Shown: positions 1 through 10,349 of the stretch, in pieces | Position numbering within the stretch: position 1 is the first letter of the stretch | How the letters are laid out: each line of letters starts with the position of its first letter | Origin: Brachionus plicatilis | Lineage: Eukaryota > Rotifera > Eurotatoria > Ploima > Brachionidae | Assembly (NCBI GenBank): GCA_010279815.1 | Contig: QEOQ01000226.1 | Location: 823,286 to 887,285 of the forward strand | Length of the DNA: 64,000 nt | Direction: 5' to 3' | Notes under the pieces: model-generated | What the model was told of the DNA's origin: nothing | Database searches by the model: none | Seen by the model: only the letters and a program-made list of their open reading frames with translations | Made by a program: the position numbers and the translations under genes

Positions 1-244
1 TACATTAAATGAAAGGTCTTAAACTCATCTTTCGGCAAAATTATTTTATTTTTTAAATTTCCTAATATAAATGTCAATTTTTCCGTAATGAAAATACCTT
101 TTCTTTTCAAAATAAACTTTACATTTGAATTAACAACGAATATTTTTAGCTAAAAAATAAATAAGGCAGTTTTTTTCTTACATTAACTGTATTATTCATT
201 TTGATATCTTTTTTTTCCTTTTCGAAATCCACTGAAATTAGATT

Positions 245-587
245 ATTAACTAAATATAAATAAGATATCACATGGTTTAATTTTTTGTGTTTGAATTACA
301 AAATGTATCCAATGTTGAAATAACATTGAAAAAGTGCGATGTTTCAAATGTTTTTTTCAATTTCAAGTAAAAAAATAACTTTAAGCTAATATTGCAATCA
401 TTTTCATATTTGAAATTAATCTCTTTAGTGAAATTGAATGAGTTTAATTTTTATTTAGGAATTTGAGAAAAATATTGAAAATTCTTTTTTTAACTTTTAA
501 ATTATTTATTTATTTGTTTATCTGTATATTTTGTAATTCAAACACAAAAAATTAAACCATGTGATATCTTATTTATATTTAGTTAAT
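245..587. repeat. Inverted repeat, 60-bp perfect arms (foldback/MITE-like)
   Basis: Positions 245-304 and 528-587 are exact reverse complements over 60 bp, enclosing a 223-bp AT-rich spacer with no coding potential. Perfect identity suggests a recent element or ongoing correction between the arms. I see no convincing target-site duplication, so a superfamily cannot be assigned. Confidence 0.8.
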
Positions 588-1463
588 TGTTCTTTCAATT
601 TAAAAAATTGCAAATAAGCACTGTAATGACATTGCGCATTTGAAATTTTTGAGCAAATTGAGCAAATTGAAAATTGAACAAAAATTTTACTTTGCCGTTT
701 TTTTAAATTTTTAAAAGAAGATAATAAGCAGAAATTTTTAAAACATAAGTTTTTTTTCTTTATTTTTCAAAGTTTTTCAGTTTTACAAAAATTAAAAAAA
801 AATTAAAAAAAATCAAAAAAAAATTATTAAAAAATTATTAAAAAATTTTTGCTAAGCTAATAAATTTTTATTGAAGAAGAATTTTTAATAAGATTATGGG
901 CTCGGGACTTGTCCATACGTCATTTAATTGTAATAGAGCCAATTGTAAAAAATTTGGTCAACATATGAAGCTAAGTACTTGAAAAAGGAGTAGAGATGCA
1001 AAAAACTTTTAGTTAGCCTGGCACTGTTCAAATTGTGGCAGATTTAAATCGACAATTAATGATTCATTTTTTGTCCGTTTTAAAAAACCATTAAAAATTA
1101 ATATGCATCTAAAATAAATCCTTTCTTAGACATTTAAAATTGTCCAAGAAACAAAAATAATAAACATTTTCATATTTTTTATATTTAAAGAGAACTTATT
1201 TTTTTCTTTAAACTTAAGTAAAGTTTGGTGAAAATTATAAGTTTTCCTGATCACATATTTTTTGAGAACACTTGATCACAAAATCGACATGACTCAAAAT
1301 ATATTTTGCTATAATTTTTTCTTCAAACTTCATTGCCGATTGTTTCTGTTTGATTCTCATTGCAAACAAAGAATTATTTTCATAGCATTTTTGAAATTGA
1401 AGAAAAAAATTGCTGATCAAAAATTTTTTTATAAATATTTAAAATAAAAGTTAAAGAAAAAAG
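588..1463. other. Gene-free AT-rich stretch
   Basis: No credible coding region. Positions 636-695 resemble the arm of the foldback at 60078-60149 (shared runs of CGCAT, TTTTTGAGCA and CAAAAATTTTA), so a fragment of the same repeat family is probably present. The short reading frames around 1235-1447 are low-complexity AT sequence. Confidence 0.5.
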
Positions 1464-1535
1464 AGGGGGCATCCGGGATTGAACCGGAGACCTCTCGATC
1501 TGCAGTCGAATGCTCTACCACTGAGCTATACCCCC
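1464..1535 (-). tRNA. tRNA-Cys (GCA)
   Basis: A 72-nt tRNA gene read on the minus strand. The acceptor stem GGGGGTA pairs with TGCCCCC and the discriminator is T, as expected for cysteine tRNA. The D-arm is TAGCTCAGTGGTAGAGCA, the anticodon loop CTGCAGA carries anticodon GCA, and the T-arm contains GGTTCAATCCC. No intron. In minus orientation it is followed within a few bases by a T-run near 1456-1461 that fits an RNA polymerase III terminator. It is identical over its length to the copy at 1702-1773. Confidence 0.96.
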
Positions 1536-1701
1536 TTGTCATTTTCTATTTAGTATATATTAATAAATTTTTATTAAGGTATTTAATTTGTCTAAAGATA
1601 TAAAGTTTCATTTTTTCAAACTCTAATCGAAATATGTCACATATTGATGGCCTTAAATCAATCAAAATTTTTCTTTTCTTAAAAGACTTTCTAAATCGTA
1701 A

Positions 1702-1773
1702 GGGGGTATAGCTCAGTGGTAGAGCATTCGACTGCAGATCGAGAGGTCTCCGGTTCAATCCCGGATGCCCCCT
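1702..1773 (+). tRNA. tRNA-Cys (GCA)
   Basis: A second 72-nt tRNA-Cys, identical to the minus-strand copy and oriented away from it, 166 bp apart (head to head). The same cloverleaf is visible, with anticodon GCA and discriminator T. The run CTCTGTTTTTTTT begins at the 3' end and supplies a polymerase III terminator. The A box (TAGCTCAGTGG) and B box (GGTTCAATCC) are the internal promoters. Confidence 0.96.
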
Positions 1774-1918
1774 CTGTTTTTTTTAAATTTATTTAAATTT
1801 ATGATTCGAGTTTGCTCTTTAAACCAAATTTAAAAACTGATTATATTTTTAATTTTTATTAATTTACCCTTATTTGAATTTTATTAATTATTAAAGATAA
1901 GGAAGATCGATAATATTA

Positions 1919-2150
1919 TCAAACCACAAAAATAGTAAATTATACCACTAATTTAATAAAACAACCACAAATTAAATTTTCAATCAAACATTCAGTTTTT
2001 TTTTTTCCAATAATCTAACATTACCAATAATTTTTATTTCTAACCACATTTTGATTACAATAACCATAAATTTATTAAAAAAATTATCAAAAAAAGTATA
2101 AAAAATAACAAAATAAAAAAACAATCGATTACATTTATTCAAACAAAAAT
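1919..2150 (+). repeat. Dispersed repeat, copy A
   Basis: About 200 bp align, with gaps, to 55708-55909 in the same orientation. Both contain blocks such as AATAGTAAATTATACCAC, CACAAATTAAATTTT, ATCAAACATT and ATTACCAATAATTT. No coding potential. It is a non-autonomous or decayed repeat of unknown class. In copy B a hAT-like terminus follows directly, which suggests nested insertion there. Confidence 0.65.
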
Positions 2151-2758
2151 ATGTTATTTTTCAAATGCATGTCACTCATGATATTTCCGAATCTTTTCGA
2201 AAGATAAGACATGATTAATTGAAAAATTTTCAAGTTTATCAAAAGAATCAGCTTATTTTCGAGGAATCGAACTCGACAGAATCGGCTAAAAAAAATTTAT
2301 TGTAAATAAGACACGTCTAAATTGGAAAAAAAAATAAGAAAGTAATTTTATCAAAGTTTTAATATTAATAAATCAATTTTTATATATTCTTTATTTTTCT
2401 TTAACTCTGTTAAAAAAGATAAATGTTTTAAAAAAGAAATGAGATTTTCAACTTTGTAATTCTAAACAGTGTTATTTAGTTTATCTTTTGAAGCTATATA
2501 ACATACTTTGTGCTTGATAATCACGCCAGTATTTAGTTGTATCATCAGAGTTTCTGTGTTTGATTGTTCTAATCGAAGACAATCAATCAAAGAGAGCAAA
2601 TTGTATTAGCCCCAGTCAAACATTTGAATTTTTTTGTAGTTTCTTTAAAGATTCTTTAAATAATCTTTATAATCTGACCTATTTTGAAGAAAAAATTGAG
2701 ATATTCTAGATAAAAAAAATTTATCACTGTAAATAAAAAAATATTTAGTTTTTCTCTA
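2151..2758. other. Gene-free stretch
   Basis: AT-rich sequence between the dispersed repeat and the MITE at 2761. I see no coding frame, RNA gene or clear repeat. Confidence 0.4.
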
Positions 2759-2760
2759 TA

Positions 2761-3111
2761 CAGTGCCGATTTGACAAGTGGTTTTCTGGTAATTTTACGT
2801 ATTAATTCGTAAAAATGAAAACGCCAAAAAAAGCTCAATTTTTTGAAATTTTTATTATTTTCTAGTAAATTTTGAAAAAAATAGTTTCTATTTTTTTGAT
2901 TATATTTTACCTAAAGTTACTTTTTTTACATAAATTAACGTAAAAATTAGTAAAAAAAAGTTAAAAAAAAGTAACTTCTGGTCAAATATGCTTTTTTCAA
3001 AATTTATTAGAAGATAATAAAAAATTCAAAAAATTGAGCTTTTTTTGGCATTTTAATTTTTACCAATTTTTACGTAAAATTACCAGAAATCCACTTGTCA
3101 AATCGGCACTG
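2761..3111. mobile_element. MITE with TA duplication, related to the Tc1-like element at 51400
   Basis: Terminal inverted repeats start CAGTGCCGATTTGACAAGTG at 2761 and end with the complement at 3111. TA lies at 2759-2760 and 3112-3113, the target duplication of the Tc1/mariner superfamily. The arms also share an inner block (TTTTTTGGC, TCAATTTTTTGAA) and TTTACGTAA-type motifs. The terminus matches that of the large element at 51400-54860 in the pattern CAGTG..GATTTGACA, so it is probably a non-autonomous member of the same or a sister family. Length 351 bp, no coding sequence. Confidence 0.85.
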
Positions 3112-3694
3112 TATATTCTTTGGAATGCTTTATCTGTTCAACCAGTCAAAAAGTTTTCAAAAGAAAGATTTTTATTAAGATTTTTTGTAGTTTCTTTAAA
3201 GATTCTTTAGAAAATCTTTAGTGAATAAATTTATAAAGAAAATGTTGACATTTTAGGACCATTACCTATATCCGATTAGCAATTCGTGTATATTTTAATT
3301 ATAAGGTTCGCGCAGTTTGAAAAGGTGCCACTTTGTCTATTTCGGAAGCAACAGCGATCGCTGGCGATTTAATTAAAATTAATTAATTAAAATGACCGGT
3401 CCACTCATAGAATTTGCCGTTCCTATGCAATATTCGCTTTCAGAATGTATACATATTAATAAGGTTATGTCTATTAAACAATGACATATTATAGCTCATG
3501 GGTAACTAAAATTTGTTTTTTTTATCTTTGAGGGGGGTGGGATCAAAAATTTTTTTTTTGACATTACCTAAAAAATCATTATTTCAAGGTTTTCAAGTAT
3601 ATAGATTAATATTTTAAAGTCGGTTTGCTGAAATTCAGATAGTGCTGTAGTTTTGCTACGCGCGAACCTAGTCTGTCGTTTTTCTAAATGTATC

Positions 3695-4060
3695 GAACTA
3701 TTCCCACTGTCTAATCAAATAGCGGAAGAAATAGCCAATATCTATTCTTATTAGTATGCCATCATTGCGTCCCTGAAGCTGCTTTATCCGATCAAGGGAC
3801 AAATTTTCAGTCCAAAGTAATATCACTTCTTTTTGAAAAATTAGACATTCACCGGTTGAAAACATCAGCCTATCATCCGCAATGTAATGGATCTACTGAA
3901 CGCTTCAACATAACTTTAGAACAGATGCTCACTTGTTATGACTCAGAAAATCAATGAGAATGGAAAAATTTCCTCCCATGCCTGGCACATTCGTATAACA
4001 CGAGTTAACATGCATCTGAAATTTGGATCACGATCGAATCATATCCCATTCGTTGGATCA
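3695..4060 (+). pseudogene. Ty3/gypsy integrase fragment
   Basis: Conceptual translation gives pieces typical of a Ty3/gypsy integrase core: an EEIANIYSY-like segment near 3727-3750, then SDQGTNFQSK from about 3787, then LKTSAYHPQCNGSTERF near 3855-3910 and a tail ending in SYNTS. The second Asp (in SDQGT) and the Glu (in STERF) of the catalytic triad are visible. At least one frameshift (about 3755) and in-frame stops interrupt it. Known biology: this domain joins retrotransposon cDNA to host DNA. No LTR is seen around it, so this is a relic. Confidence 0.8.
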
Positions 4061-4098
4061 TGATCAGTTATTTAGATTTCAACTGGATAAGTATTATT

Positions 4099-4330
4099 CA
4101 GAGTTGTTTATAAGTCACAGTTTAAAAAATAAGTCATAATAATTTAAGTCAAAGTTATGACTTGCACAAAAATTTTTATCAATATCTACATTTGAACAGC
4201 CAGGAATTTGGAAGCAACTGCTTTATTGGTATCAAATATGGATTTATTAAATCATTGTCTTGACTTAAAAAAAAAAAAAATTAAGACTTGTGACTAAAAA
4301 ACAAGTTTGGTATTATTAAATAATTACAAG
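4099..4330. repeat. Partial hAT-like MITE (CAGAGTTGTT terminus)
   Basis: Starts CAGAGTTGTTTATAAGTC, the same end as the complete MITE at 57352-57710, followed by AAGTCA-type repeats (4110-4165) and their complements (near 4259 and 4285-4292). The opposite terminus, CAACTCTG, was not found, so the copy appears truncated; its end is approximate. Confidence 0.55.
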
Positions 4331-4925
4331 GTTTTACCTATTGTTTCGCTTCTGGAATATTAAAAATTAAAAAAAAAGTTTAATCAAAAAGCTTTATTTT
4401 GGTTCAATCAATGTTTTGTTTTTATTTTTTGAAACCTGATTTTTTCTCTTTAATTTTGATTTTGGTATCAATATAAAATTTTAATTTTAATTAAATATAA
4501 AATTATTAAATTTTACTTGTATCTTATTGCTCTTTATGTTTTTATTTAGTCTTAATTTTGTTTAGAAAAAGGCTTTAAAATCATATAACTGGCTGAAGGA
4601 GCTCTGTTCGTAGCCTTTCTTTTAAAAATGAAATAAACTATTAAATAAAAAACATTTATTAACAATGACGAATGAATTTTTTTGCTTTTTTTTATTATAG
4701 CTTTTATTTCCTTTTTTCATTATGTGTTTAGCTATTTTGATTGTTGCTATTTTAACACAAGCCCTGCTATATAGGCTTTACCATGCGTCTATTTTAAATT
4801 TATTATTTATTAGATTATTAAATTTTAAAAAATTTTCCTTTTGTTAATAGAATTTGCAACAAACCAATTTTTTGCTTTAATATTAATCAAAATATATATT
4901 ATATAAAAATTTTTTTTTAAATATT
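4331..4925. other. Gene-free stretch
   Basis: AT-rich with no sustained coding frame, RNA gene or paired repeat that I can recognise. Confidence 0.4.
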
Positions 4926-4933
4926 TAATCGTT

Positions 4934-5448
4934 GGCATGTTGAAGTTTATGATCAAATGATCAAATGCTCAATTAAAAAGAATGCATAATAATTTCTTAA
5001 ATTAACGAAATGATTTTTTTTTTATTGGTAATGATGTAACATATTATGCTACAGTCTCAAAAAATTATTTTAAGTTGATCATAAAATAAATGGATTAATA
5101 ATCGATTTTTAGAATTAAAAAGAGTACAAAATCCGAAAGACAAAAGATTTAACTTCGCAAAGATAATAAGATTAAAAAACCAAATAATATTTTATGTTAA
5201 AAAAAAATTTTATTTATTTGCATTATTAACTTTACTAAAAAATCAAAAATAATCGATCATTTTAGTTAATTTTGAACATACTATTAATTTAAAATTTTTT
5301 ATTTTTTGAAATTTTAATGTAACAAACTATGTTAATCAATGTTACATCAAGAATTTTATAAAATTCTGCCTAAATCTTCAGGAAATTTATTATTAAATAT
5401 AAAATGAGCAATTTGATATAAAGTTTTGATCATAAACTTCAACATGCC
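4934..5448. mobile_element. MITE with 8-bp target duplication
   Basis: A 515-bp element bounded by a 24-bp inverted repeat, GGCATGTTGAAGTTTATGAT at the left and its complement at the right. It is flanked by an exact 8-bp duplication TAATCGTT at 4926-4933 and 5449-5456. An 8-bp duplication points to hAT, P or Merlin-like transposases; the GG terminus would suit Merlin, which is inference. No internal coding capacity, so mobility would depend on a transposase elsewhere. Confidence 0.85.
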
Positions 5449-5456
5449 TAATCGTT

Positions 5457-6549
5457 TAATTTTTAAATATTAAGATTCATTGAGTTTGAATTTTTTTTCT
5501 TTTTAATGTTTTTTAATATCTTTTTATTATGTTTTTTATATTTATTCTTTGAGAGTAGATTAAATATTAAAGTTAGTTATCCTTAGAATATGTATGGAAA
5601 TTTTACTGTTTTTTACACATTTGGGTTTTAAAAATTTAGATTTAATTCAAAATGTTTTTAAAAGAAAGAATTTGATCTAAAATTTTATTTAACAAATCAA
5701 ATTGTATCTTACTAATCTGGATCGATCAGGCTTACGATCATGCATATGATTAACCGGTTATGTTAAAAGCCTGTATGATTCAAAGACTGGAAAGTATTTC
5801 TAAACCGGTTATCAAAATTTAGCCTAATTTCGACTGATATTTTTCTAAATTTTAGATATTTAGAATTTAATTTTTTTTAATAAATTGTTTTAAAAAATTC
5901 AATTTTTCAAAATTTTCCTTTCTAATAAAGAATGTCTATTAAAATGTATGTTCAACATGCATTATATTACTCATTAAAATAAATTTCAGAAAAGATGATC
6001 TCTCTGAAATTTATTTTTTTGAAAATTAAAAAAAATTCGTGCACCACGATATTCAAGCATTTTTACAAGCATGAAGATTTAGCTTATGAAACTTTTAATA
6101 TTTATTTGTTTAAAATATTAACAAACTTAAACTAAAAAATGTTGTAATTTTGTAATAAAATTTATCCGAAAATGTCAAGTATTTCAATGATTTAAATCCT
6201 CAGACGGCTTCTCCAGTCTTGAAAAGAAGTAATGATCGATCGACAAAGCTTTATTCAAAACCAAGGTTCAAGAGAATCATGAATATGGAATTGAGGACAA
6301 TTCTTAAGAAACAACTAGTTCTAAAAATTTAAGGAAAAACTTTTGTGTTCAAAATAAAATTTCTGAGCTCTTTCTTATATCTAATATCCAATTAACTAGT
6401 ACAGTAGTTGATACAAAATAAAGAAAGTTTATCTTTTCAATAAATCCACGTTTTGTACTTCCTGATAAAAAAAGCTGTTAGGGAAATGATTAAGAGAAAG
6501 AATGATAAAAAAAAGAATGAATTATAAGATATTCTTACTAAAAAAAAAT
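5457..6549. other. Gene-free stretch
   Basis: No gene recognised. Slightly less AT-rich patches at 5700-5820 and 6200-6420 have no open frame of note. Confidence 0.4.
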
Positions 6550-6693
6550 CTTACCTGTGATTTTTGGACGTCATTGAGTAGAGAGCCATATATTGCAGTT
6601 TCTGGCCATTTTATTTCAAACGATTGGATGCTAAACGAATACCTGTTAGATATAATTTATTCTACACATCCTCATAATATAATAATTTTTTAA
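6550..6693 (+). pseudogene. hAT transposase fragment
   Basis: The reading frame gives LTCDFWTSLSREPYIAVSG followed by HFISNDWMLNEYLLDI. This matches the conserved hAT (ZBED/hobo-Ac-Tam3) block with the pattern T.D.WTS......Y...T.H.I...W.L....LL. Only about 48 residues remain, with no flanking transposase domains, so it is a relic. hAT MITEs elsewhere in this window (56291, 57352) show the superfamily has been active in this genome. Confidence 0.7.
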
Positions 6694-6727
6694 TTTTATT
6701 TCATTTTGCAAGTAAAGATAATGAATG

Positions 6728-7050
6728 ATTTCGGAATATGCATCTTGTCACCATTGCTTTTTCTGACACTAATGAAAACCACTGAAGGATAAATAACTGG
6801 CATCAATTTGGGAATATCTCTGGGTCGGATTGAAAATCTTGAATAACCTTATTATGCGGATGATATTGCCTTAATATCGTAAATCATTTAAAGGAGAAAA
6901 ACGAGAATCTGAAATTCAGTACTAGATATGTTGGTATCGAAATAAACATCAGATAGCCAGAAATTATTTGCATTAACAAGGAATTGAATGTACTTATTTC
7001 TGTTGGAGATGAAAATCTTAAGAGTGCCAAAAGCTTTACATAAAAATTGA
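6728..7050 (+). pseudogene. LINE reverse transcriptase fragment
   Basis: The translation contains GICILSPLLF, GINLGISLGRIENLE, then YYADDIALIS, the YADD-type catalytic motif of non-LTR reverse transcriptases. Further on, VGIEINI.KPEIICIN and ENLKSAKSFT match the conserved region after the active site that normally leads to a KSF.YLG motif. At least two stop codons interrupt it (after NLE at about 6844 and in the INI..PEI segment). It is a dead piece of a LINE ORF2 palm domain, in opposite orientation to the LINE tail at 7917-8632. Confidence 0.75.
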
Positions 7051-7916
7051 ATAGTTGAATATTTGAATAAGTTAATTTAAAAGTTGAATAATTGAAAAAT
7101 AGAATAGCTAAATGAGTTTAATATTTTTAATATGAAAACTGAATAGTTGAAAAACCTTATTAAATGAAAACTTGAATAAGTGAACAGTACAAATAGTAAG
7201 AATAAAATAATAATAAAAAAATGATAACTATTATATTGAATAATACAAAAAGTTGTCCATTACCTGAAAGAAGAGGAAGACCAACTGGTTTTAAACAAAA
7301 CAGAAATGTCAACCAGAAAAGATTTCCAACATCATTAATTTATTATTAAAATACATCCTTTGAGCATACTATAAGCATAGACAAGATTTAAAATAATTCC
7401 CATCATATTAAAAATAATATAAAATGGCTTATATTTGATTGGGCAGTATTTAAATTTAATTTGTCAGTCAAAATAATTATCTCGAATTGTAAGTAAATAA
7501 ATTTAAATTATCAGTAATTAATAAATATTGATCAGTATTTTTTCAATAAGTACAGAAAGTGTATTTATTTTATTTTATTTGTAAACTATTTAAATGAACT
7601 GTTAGTATTTTAACTGAATTACCATTATTTATTTATTTATTTCATTTTGCGCCGATTCTGGCGATGCATTAAAATTAAAAATGAAAAGTGTAAAAAGTAA
7701 AATGTATGACAGAAAATAATGATACAAATTTTGTAAATAAAAAATGAAATGAAGATTATTTTGTTAATTTAGTTTCAATTAAAAGAATAATTTATAATTT
7801 GAACATACTAGAGTTTTAATTTTTTTTCATAATAAACATAAAAATATAAAATATTTAAATCTTTTAATTAATTATTCATTTAATCTTACAAATAAATTTG
7901 TAATTGTTTTTCCTCC
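7051..7916. other. Gene-free stretch
   Basis: AT-rich. From 7051 to 7200 the phrase TTGAATAGTTGAA recurs with variations, a degenerate simple repeat. I see no coding region. Confidence 0.45.
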
Positions 7917-8632
7917 GTTTTTTTTTTTTTTTAGAATGCCTTTATAAGTAGGTTAAGAAGGGTTTTTCCATTTTGATCATTACTGTTTATCATTGCAAAA
8001 CATGTTTTGATTGAGTCACTTATACCATTCTTTGCCATTATCTTTTTTTCTTCCTCTGTTTCCTTGATTACTCTTTTTATTTTTTCGAATTCTAGTTTTT
8101 CTTGAGTTTTTAAAATTTCTTTTATCTCATTTAGAAATTTATTCTTGAACTTATTTTCGTCTCGTTCATTATTCTCGATCGATTGTAGCAATTCGTGAGT
8201 GTAGCCATTCCCAAGTAATCGTCTCGCAAATTTCGTCTTGATTTTTTTAATTTTCAAGTCAACCGGTTCAGCGTCTAATTCATAAAGTAAGTTCGTTGTA
8301 TGTGTCCTTTTATTCACTCCTATGATTCTTTTCATCATAATGCCCTCCATTGTTTGAATTTTTTTTTTTTCAGTCTTATTTAGGTAACAGTTTTCTAAGC
8401 CGTAGTACATAATTGGTCTAATGTAAGTTTTAAAAAGTTTACTTTTAACTTTTTGGTCTAGGTCTTTTCCTTCAATTTCGATTTGTGACTTAAGTGCAAT
8501 ATATGCTTTCCAACTTGCCAATCTTCTCTCTTGAAGGCGTGTATTGCTTTTGTTATTTTGTGTAACTGTAACACCAAGGTATTTGAGTTTTTGTACCCAC
8601 TCGTACTCAATAATTACCATTATATTAATCAA
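7917..8632 (-). pseudogene. 5'-truncated LINE, C-terminal part of ORF2, with poly(A) tail
   Basis: An open frame of about 230 codons on the minus strand begins in the reverse transcriptase thumb. WVQKLKYLGVTVTQNNK matches the conserved KYLG motif, LFKTYIRPIMYYGLENCYL matches the block after it, and MKRIIGVNKRTHT follows. The rest is lysine-rich and lower in conservation. The stop codon TAA runs straight into a run of about 15 A on the minus strand (plus-strand T-run 7919-7933), as expected for a retrotransposed copy with its 3' end intact and 5' end lost by incomplete reverse transcription. The upstream palm domain is missing, so it cannot be active. The uninterrupted frame suggests a fairly recent insertion. 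Confidence 0.8.
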
Positions 8633-8759
8633 TTTGTCAGTATAAAAATTAAATCGTTCTATAAAAAATTAAATGGTAAGTTTTATATTGGATTTCGTTC
8701 AATTAAAATTTTTTTGGTCAGTATTGATTTTTTGATTTTTTTATTATTTGGAAATTAAT

Positions 8760-8957
8760 GATTTGATTTAATTGATTTTTTCTGATATTATTAAAATTTT
8801 TTCCTCTCAATTTCTCCAAAATGACCTGAGTTTTGAGATTTAGATCGAATTAGTTTTTAATTTCTTGTTTTAATTCATTTTTAAATCGAGCTCTTGGTTG
8901 AAGATTATCGTGATGATGGGTTTCTTGGGTTCTGTATAAAATAGCCTCTTCAGTATA
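8760..8957 (-). other. Coding-like remnant, unidentified
   Basis: On the minus strand one frame reads TEEAILYRTQETHHHDNLQ and RARFKNELKQEIKN, then a stop, then more charged sequence. Composition is protein-like and unlike neighbouring AT-rich DNA, suggesting the remains of another mobile-element ORF cut by the LTR insertion at 8959. Family not recognised. Confidence 0.25.
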
Positions 8958-8958
8958 G

Positions 8959-9255
8959 TGTTGCGGACTAACACGTAGCTCCTCACTCTAATTGCATAGT
9001 TTCACTATTACTTAACTTCGGTTAAGGACTAGTGAAACATGCTTTGTAATAATTTAATTGTTTTTCTCTTTTTTTGTTAAATATAATTCTCTCTTTTTAT
9101 GTTATAATTGTCTCGAATAAAAATTCAATAAATGTTTAAACCAAAAATATAATTCTCTCTTTTTTTGTTATAATTGTCTCGAATAAAAATTCAATAAATG
9201 TTTAAACCAAAAATATAAACCGTTTTTCATTAAAACCCAAACCGTATCAATAAAC
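8959..9255 (+). repeat. 5' LTR with internal 66-bp tandem duplication
   Basis: Begins TGTTGCGGAC and ends near CAATAAAC, about 297 bp. Within it, 9081-9146 and 9147-9212 are two copies of a 66-bp unit (ATATAATTCTCTC through TTTAAACCAAAA) differing at about one base; the 3' LTR has only one copy. An early stem is formed by TAGTTTCACT and AGTGAAAC. Confidence 0.85.
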
Positions 9256-9323
9256 AGTTTTGCAATATTGTGTATTAGTGCAAACGACACAACACGTGTT
9301 TGTTAACCAGATTGAAAAGAAAA

Positions 9324-10337
9324 ATGATGTTCTCACATTTTGTTGTTGTATCCATTTTAATCGTAGCCAATCTTCCAAGTGTTCAAATGGCATGTATGTA
9401 CAATTGTCAACCGACTTTAGTGGACCTTATCAAGTCATTTACAGCGAATATTTTTGAAAGTGTGATTGGAACGATGAACTGGATCATTATGAATAAACTA
9501 AAAGAGTTTATTATCGCATTACTTGTAATTATAGTTCTCTACCTTGTTTCTAAAGGGAGCCATTCTAAAAAAGAAAAAAACGTATCCAACTCAAATGCTG
9601 CCAACTCATCATCCACAAACGTTAATCTTGTCAATACCGTGCACTGCAATAAAAAACAACCAAACAAGCCAAGCAATGATAGACTATGTGATAAGAATGT
9701 AGCGGGGATAAAAATACCGTTGTTAACTGAAGGTTATAGTCTACAAAACTGGATGTCAATTTTGGAGTTTAATTTGAGACGAAGAGACAAGCAAGAGTGG
9801 ATTGAAGTTGCGCTATCAAACATTGATGAAAACGTGATAATGAAGTTGAGAAACTTAGATAAGTTGCTCGACAGTCACGATGGATATGTCCAATTAATTA
9901 ATGAATTGAAGAAAATTTTCCAATGTTCAATAAACCAAACAAATGAACCGGAAAACGCGAAAAATTTCAAAAATTTTTTCGAACGGAACCAGCATCCAAA
10001 CGAGACAATTGTAGCTTTCGCATCGAGTTTAAAAGCATTTGTGAGGGAAAATTTTCCAAAAACCGATTAAGAAACATTTGAGGGTATAATGAAGAAACGT
10101 TTTGTAGAAGGTTTAAACAATTCGAGGCTTAGAGAGAAGTGTCGAGAAAAAGTTAAAAAATCGAACCGTCTTCAACTGGAGATGAGTTTCGATGATCTAT
10201 TAACTTATGCAATCGACAAGTTCAATGGATTTGATACAAATTTAGAAACCGAATCAGACTCAGCAATTTCAAATACAAAAACCGTACGTTTTGAAAATTC
10301 TGTGGCTGGGGAGAATCAGCAAGCAATGCAAAAATAA
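9324..10337 (+). pseudogene. gag-like ORF with N-terminal membrane segments
   Basis: The first ATG pair lies at 9324-9329. The N-terminus is strongly hydrophobic (FVVVSILIVANL, like a signal peptide), followed by CMYNCQ and a second hydrophobic stretch, FIIALLVIIVLYLVS, at about residues 58-72. A polar Asn/Ser/Lys linker follows, then a helical gag-like core (WMSILEFNLRRRDKQEWI, IMKLRNLDKLL). An in-frame TAA at 10068-10070 interrupts it, after which the same frame continues (ETFEGIMKKRFVEGLNNSRL), typical of a gag capsid C-terminal region, until another TAA at 10335. No CCHC zinc knuckle is visible. Known role of Gag: it forms the particle that packages the RNA. The membrane segments are unusual. 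Identity as gag is inferred from position and core. Confidence 0.7.
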
Positions 10338-10349
10338 TGGAATAACCGT

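Noticed and set aside
1546..1758. A 70-codon minus-strand frame
   Set aside because: It is the antisense translation of the tRNA-Cys at 1702-1773 plus AT-rich spacer; frames starting like this are a well-known artefact of tRNA genes.
3304..3669. Possible small transposon with AGGTTCGCGC at both ends
   Set aside because: Only 10 bp are inverted, the inner sequences do not pair well and there is no target duplication.
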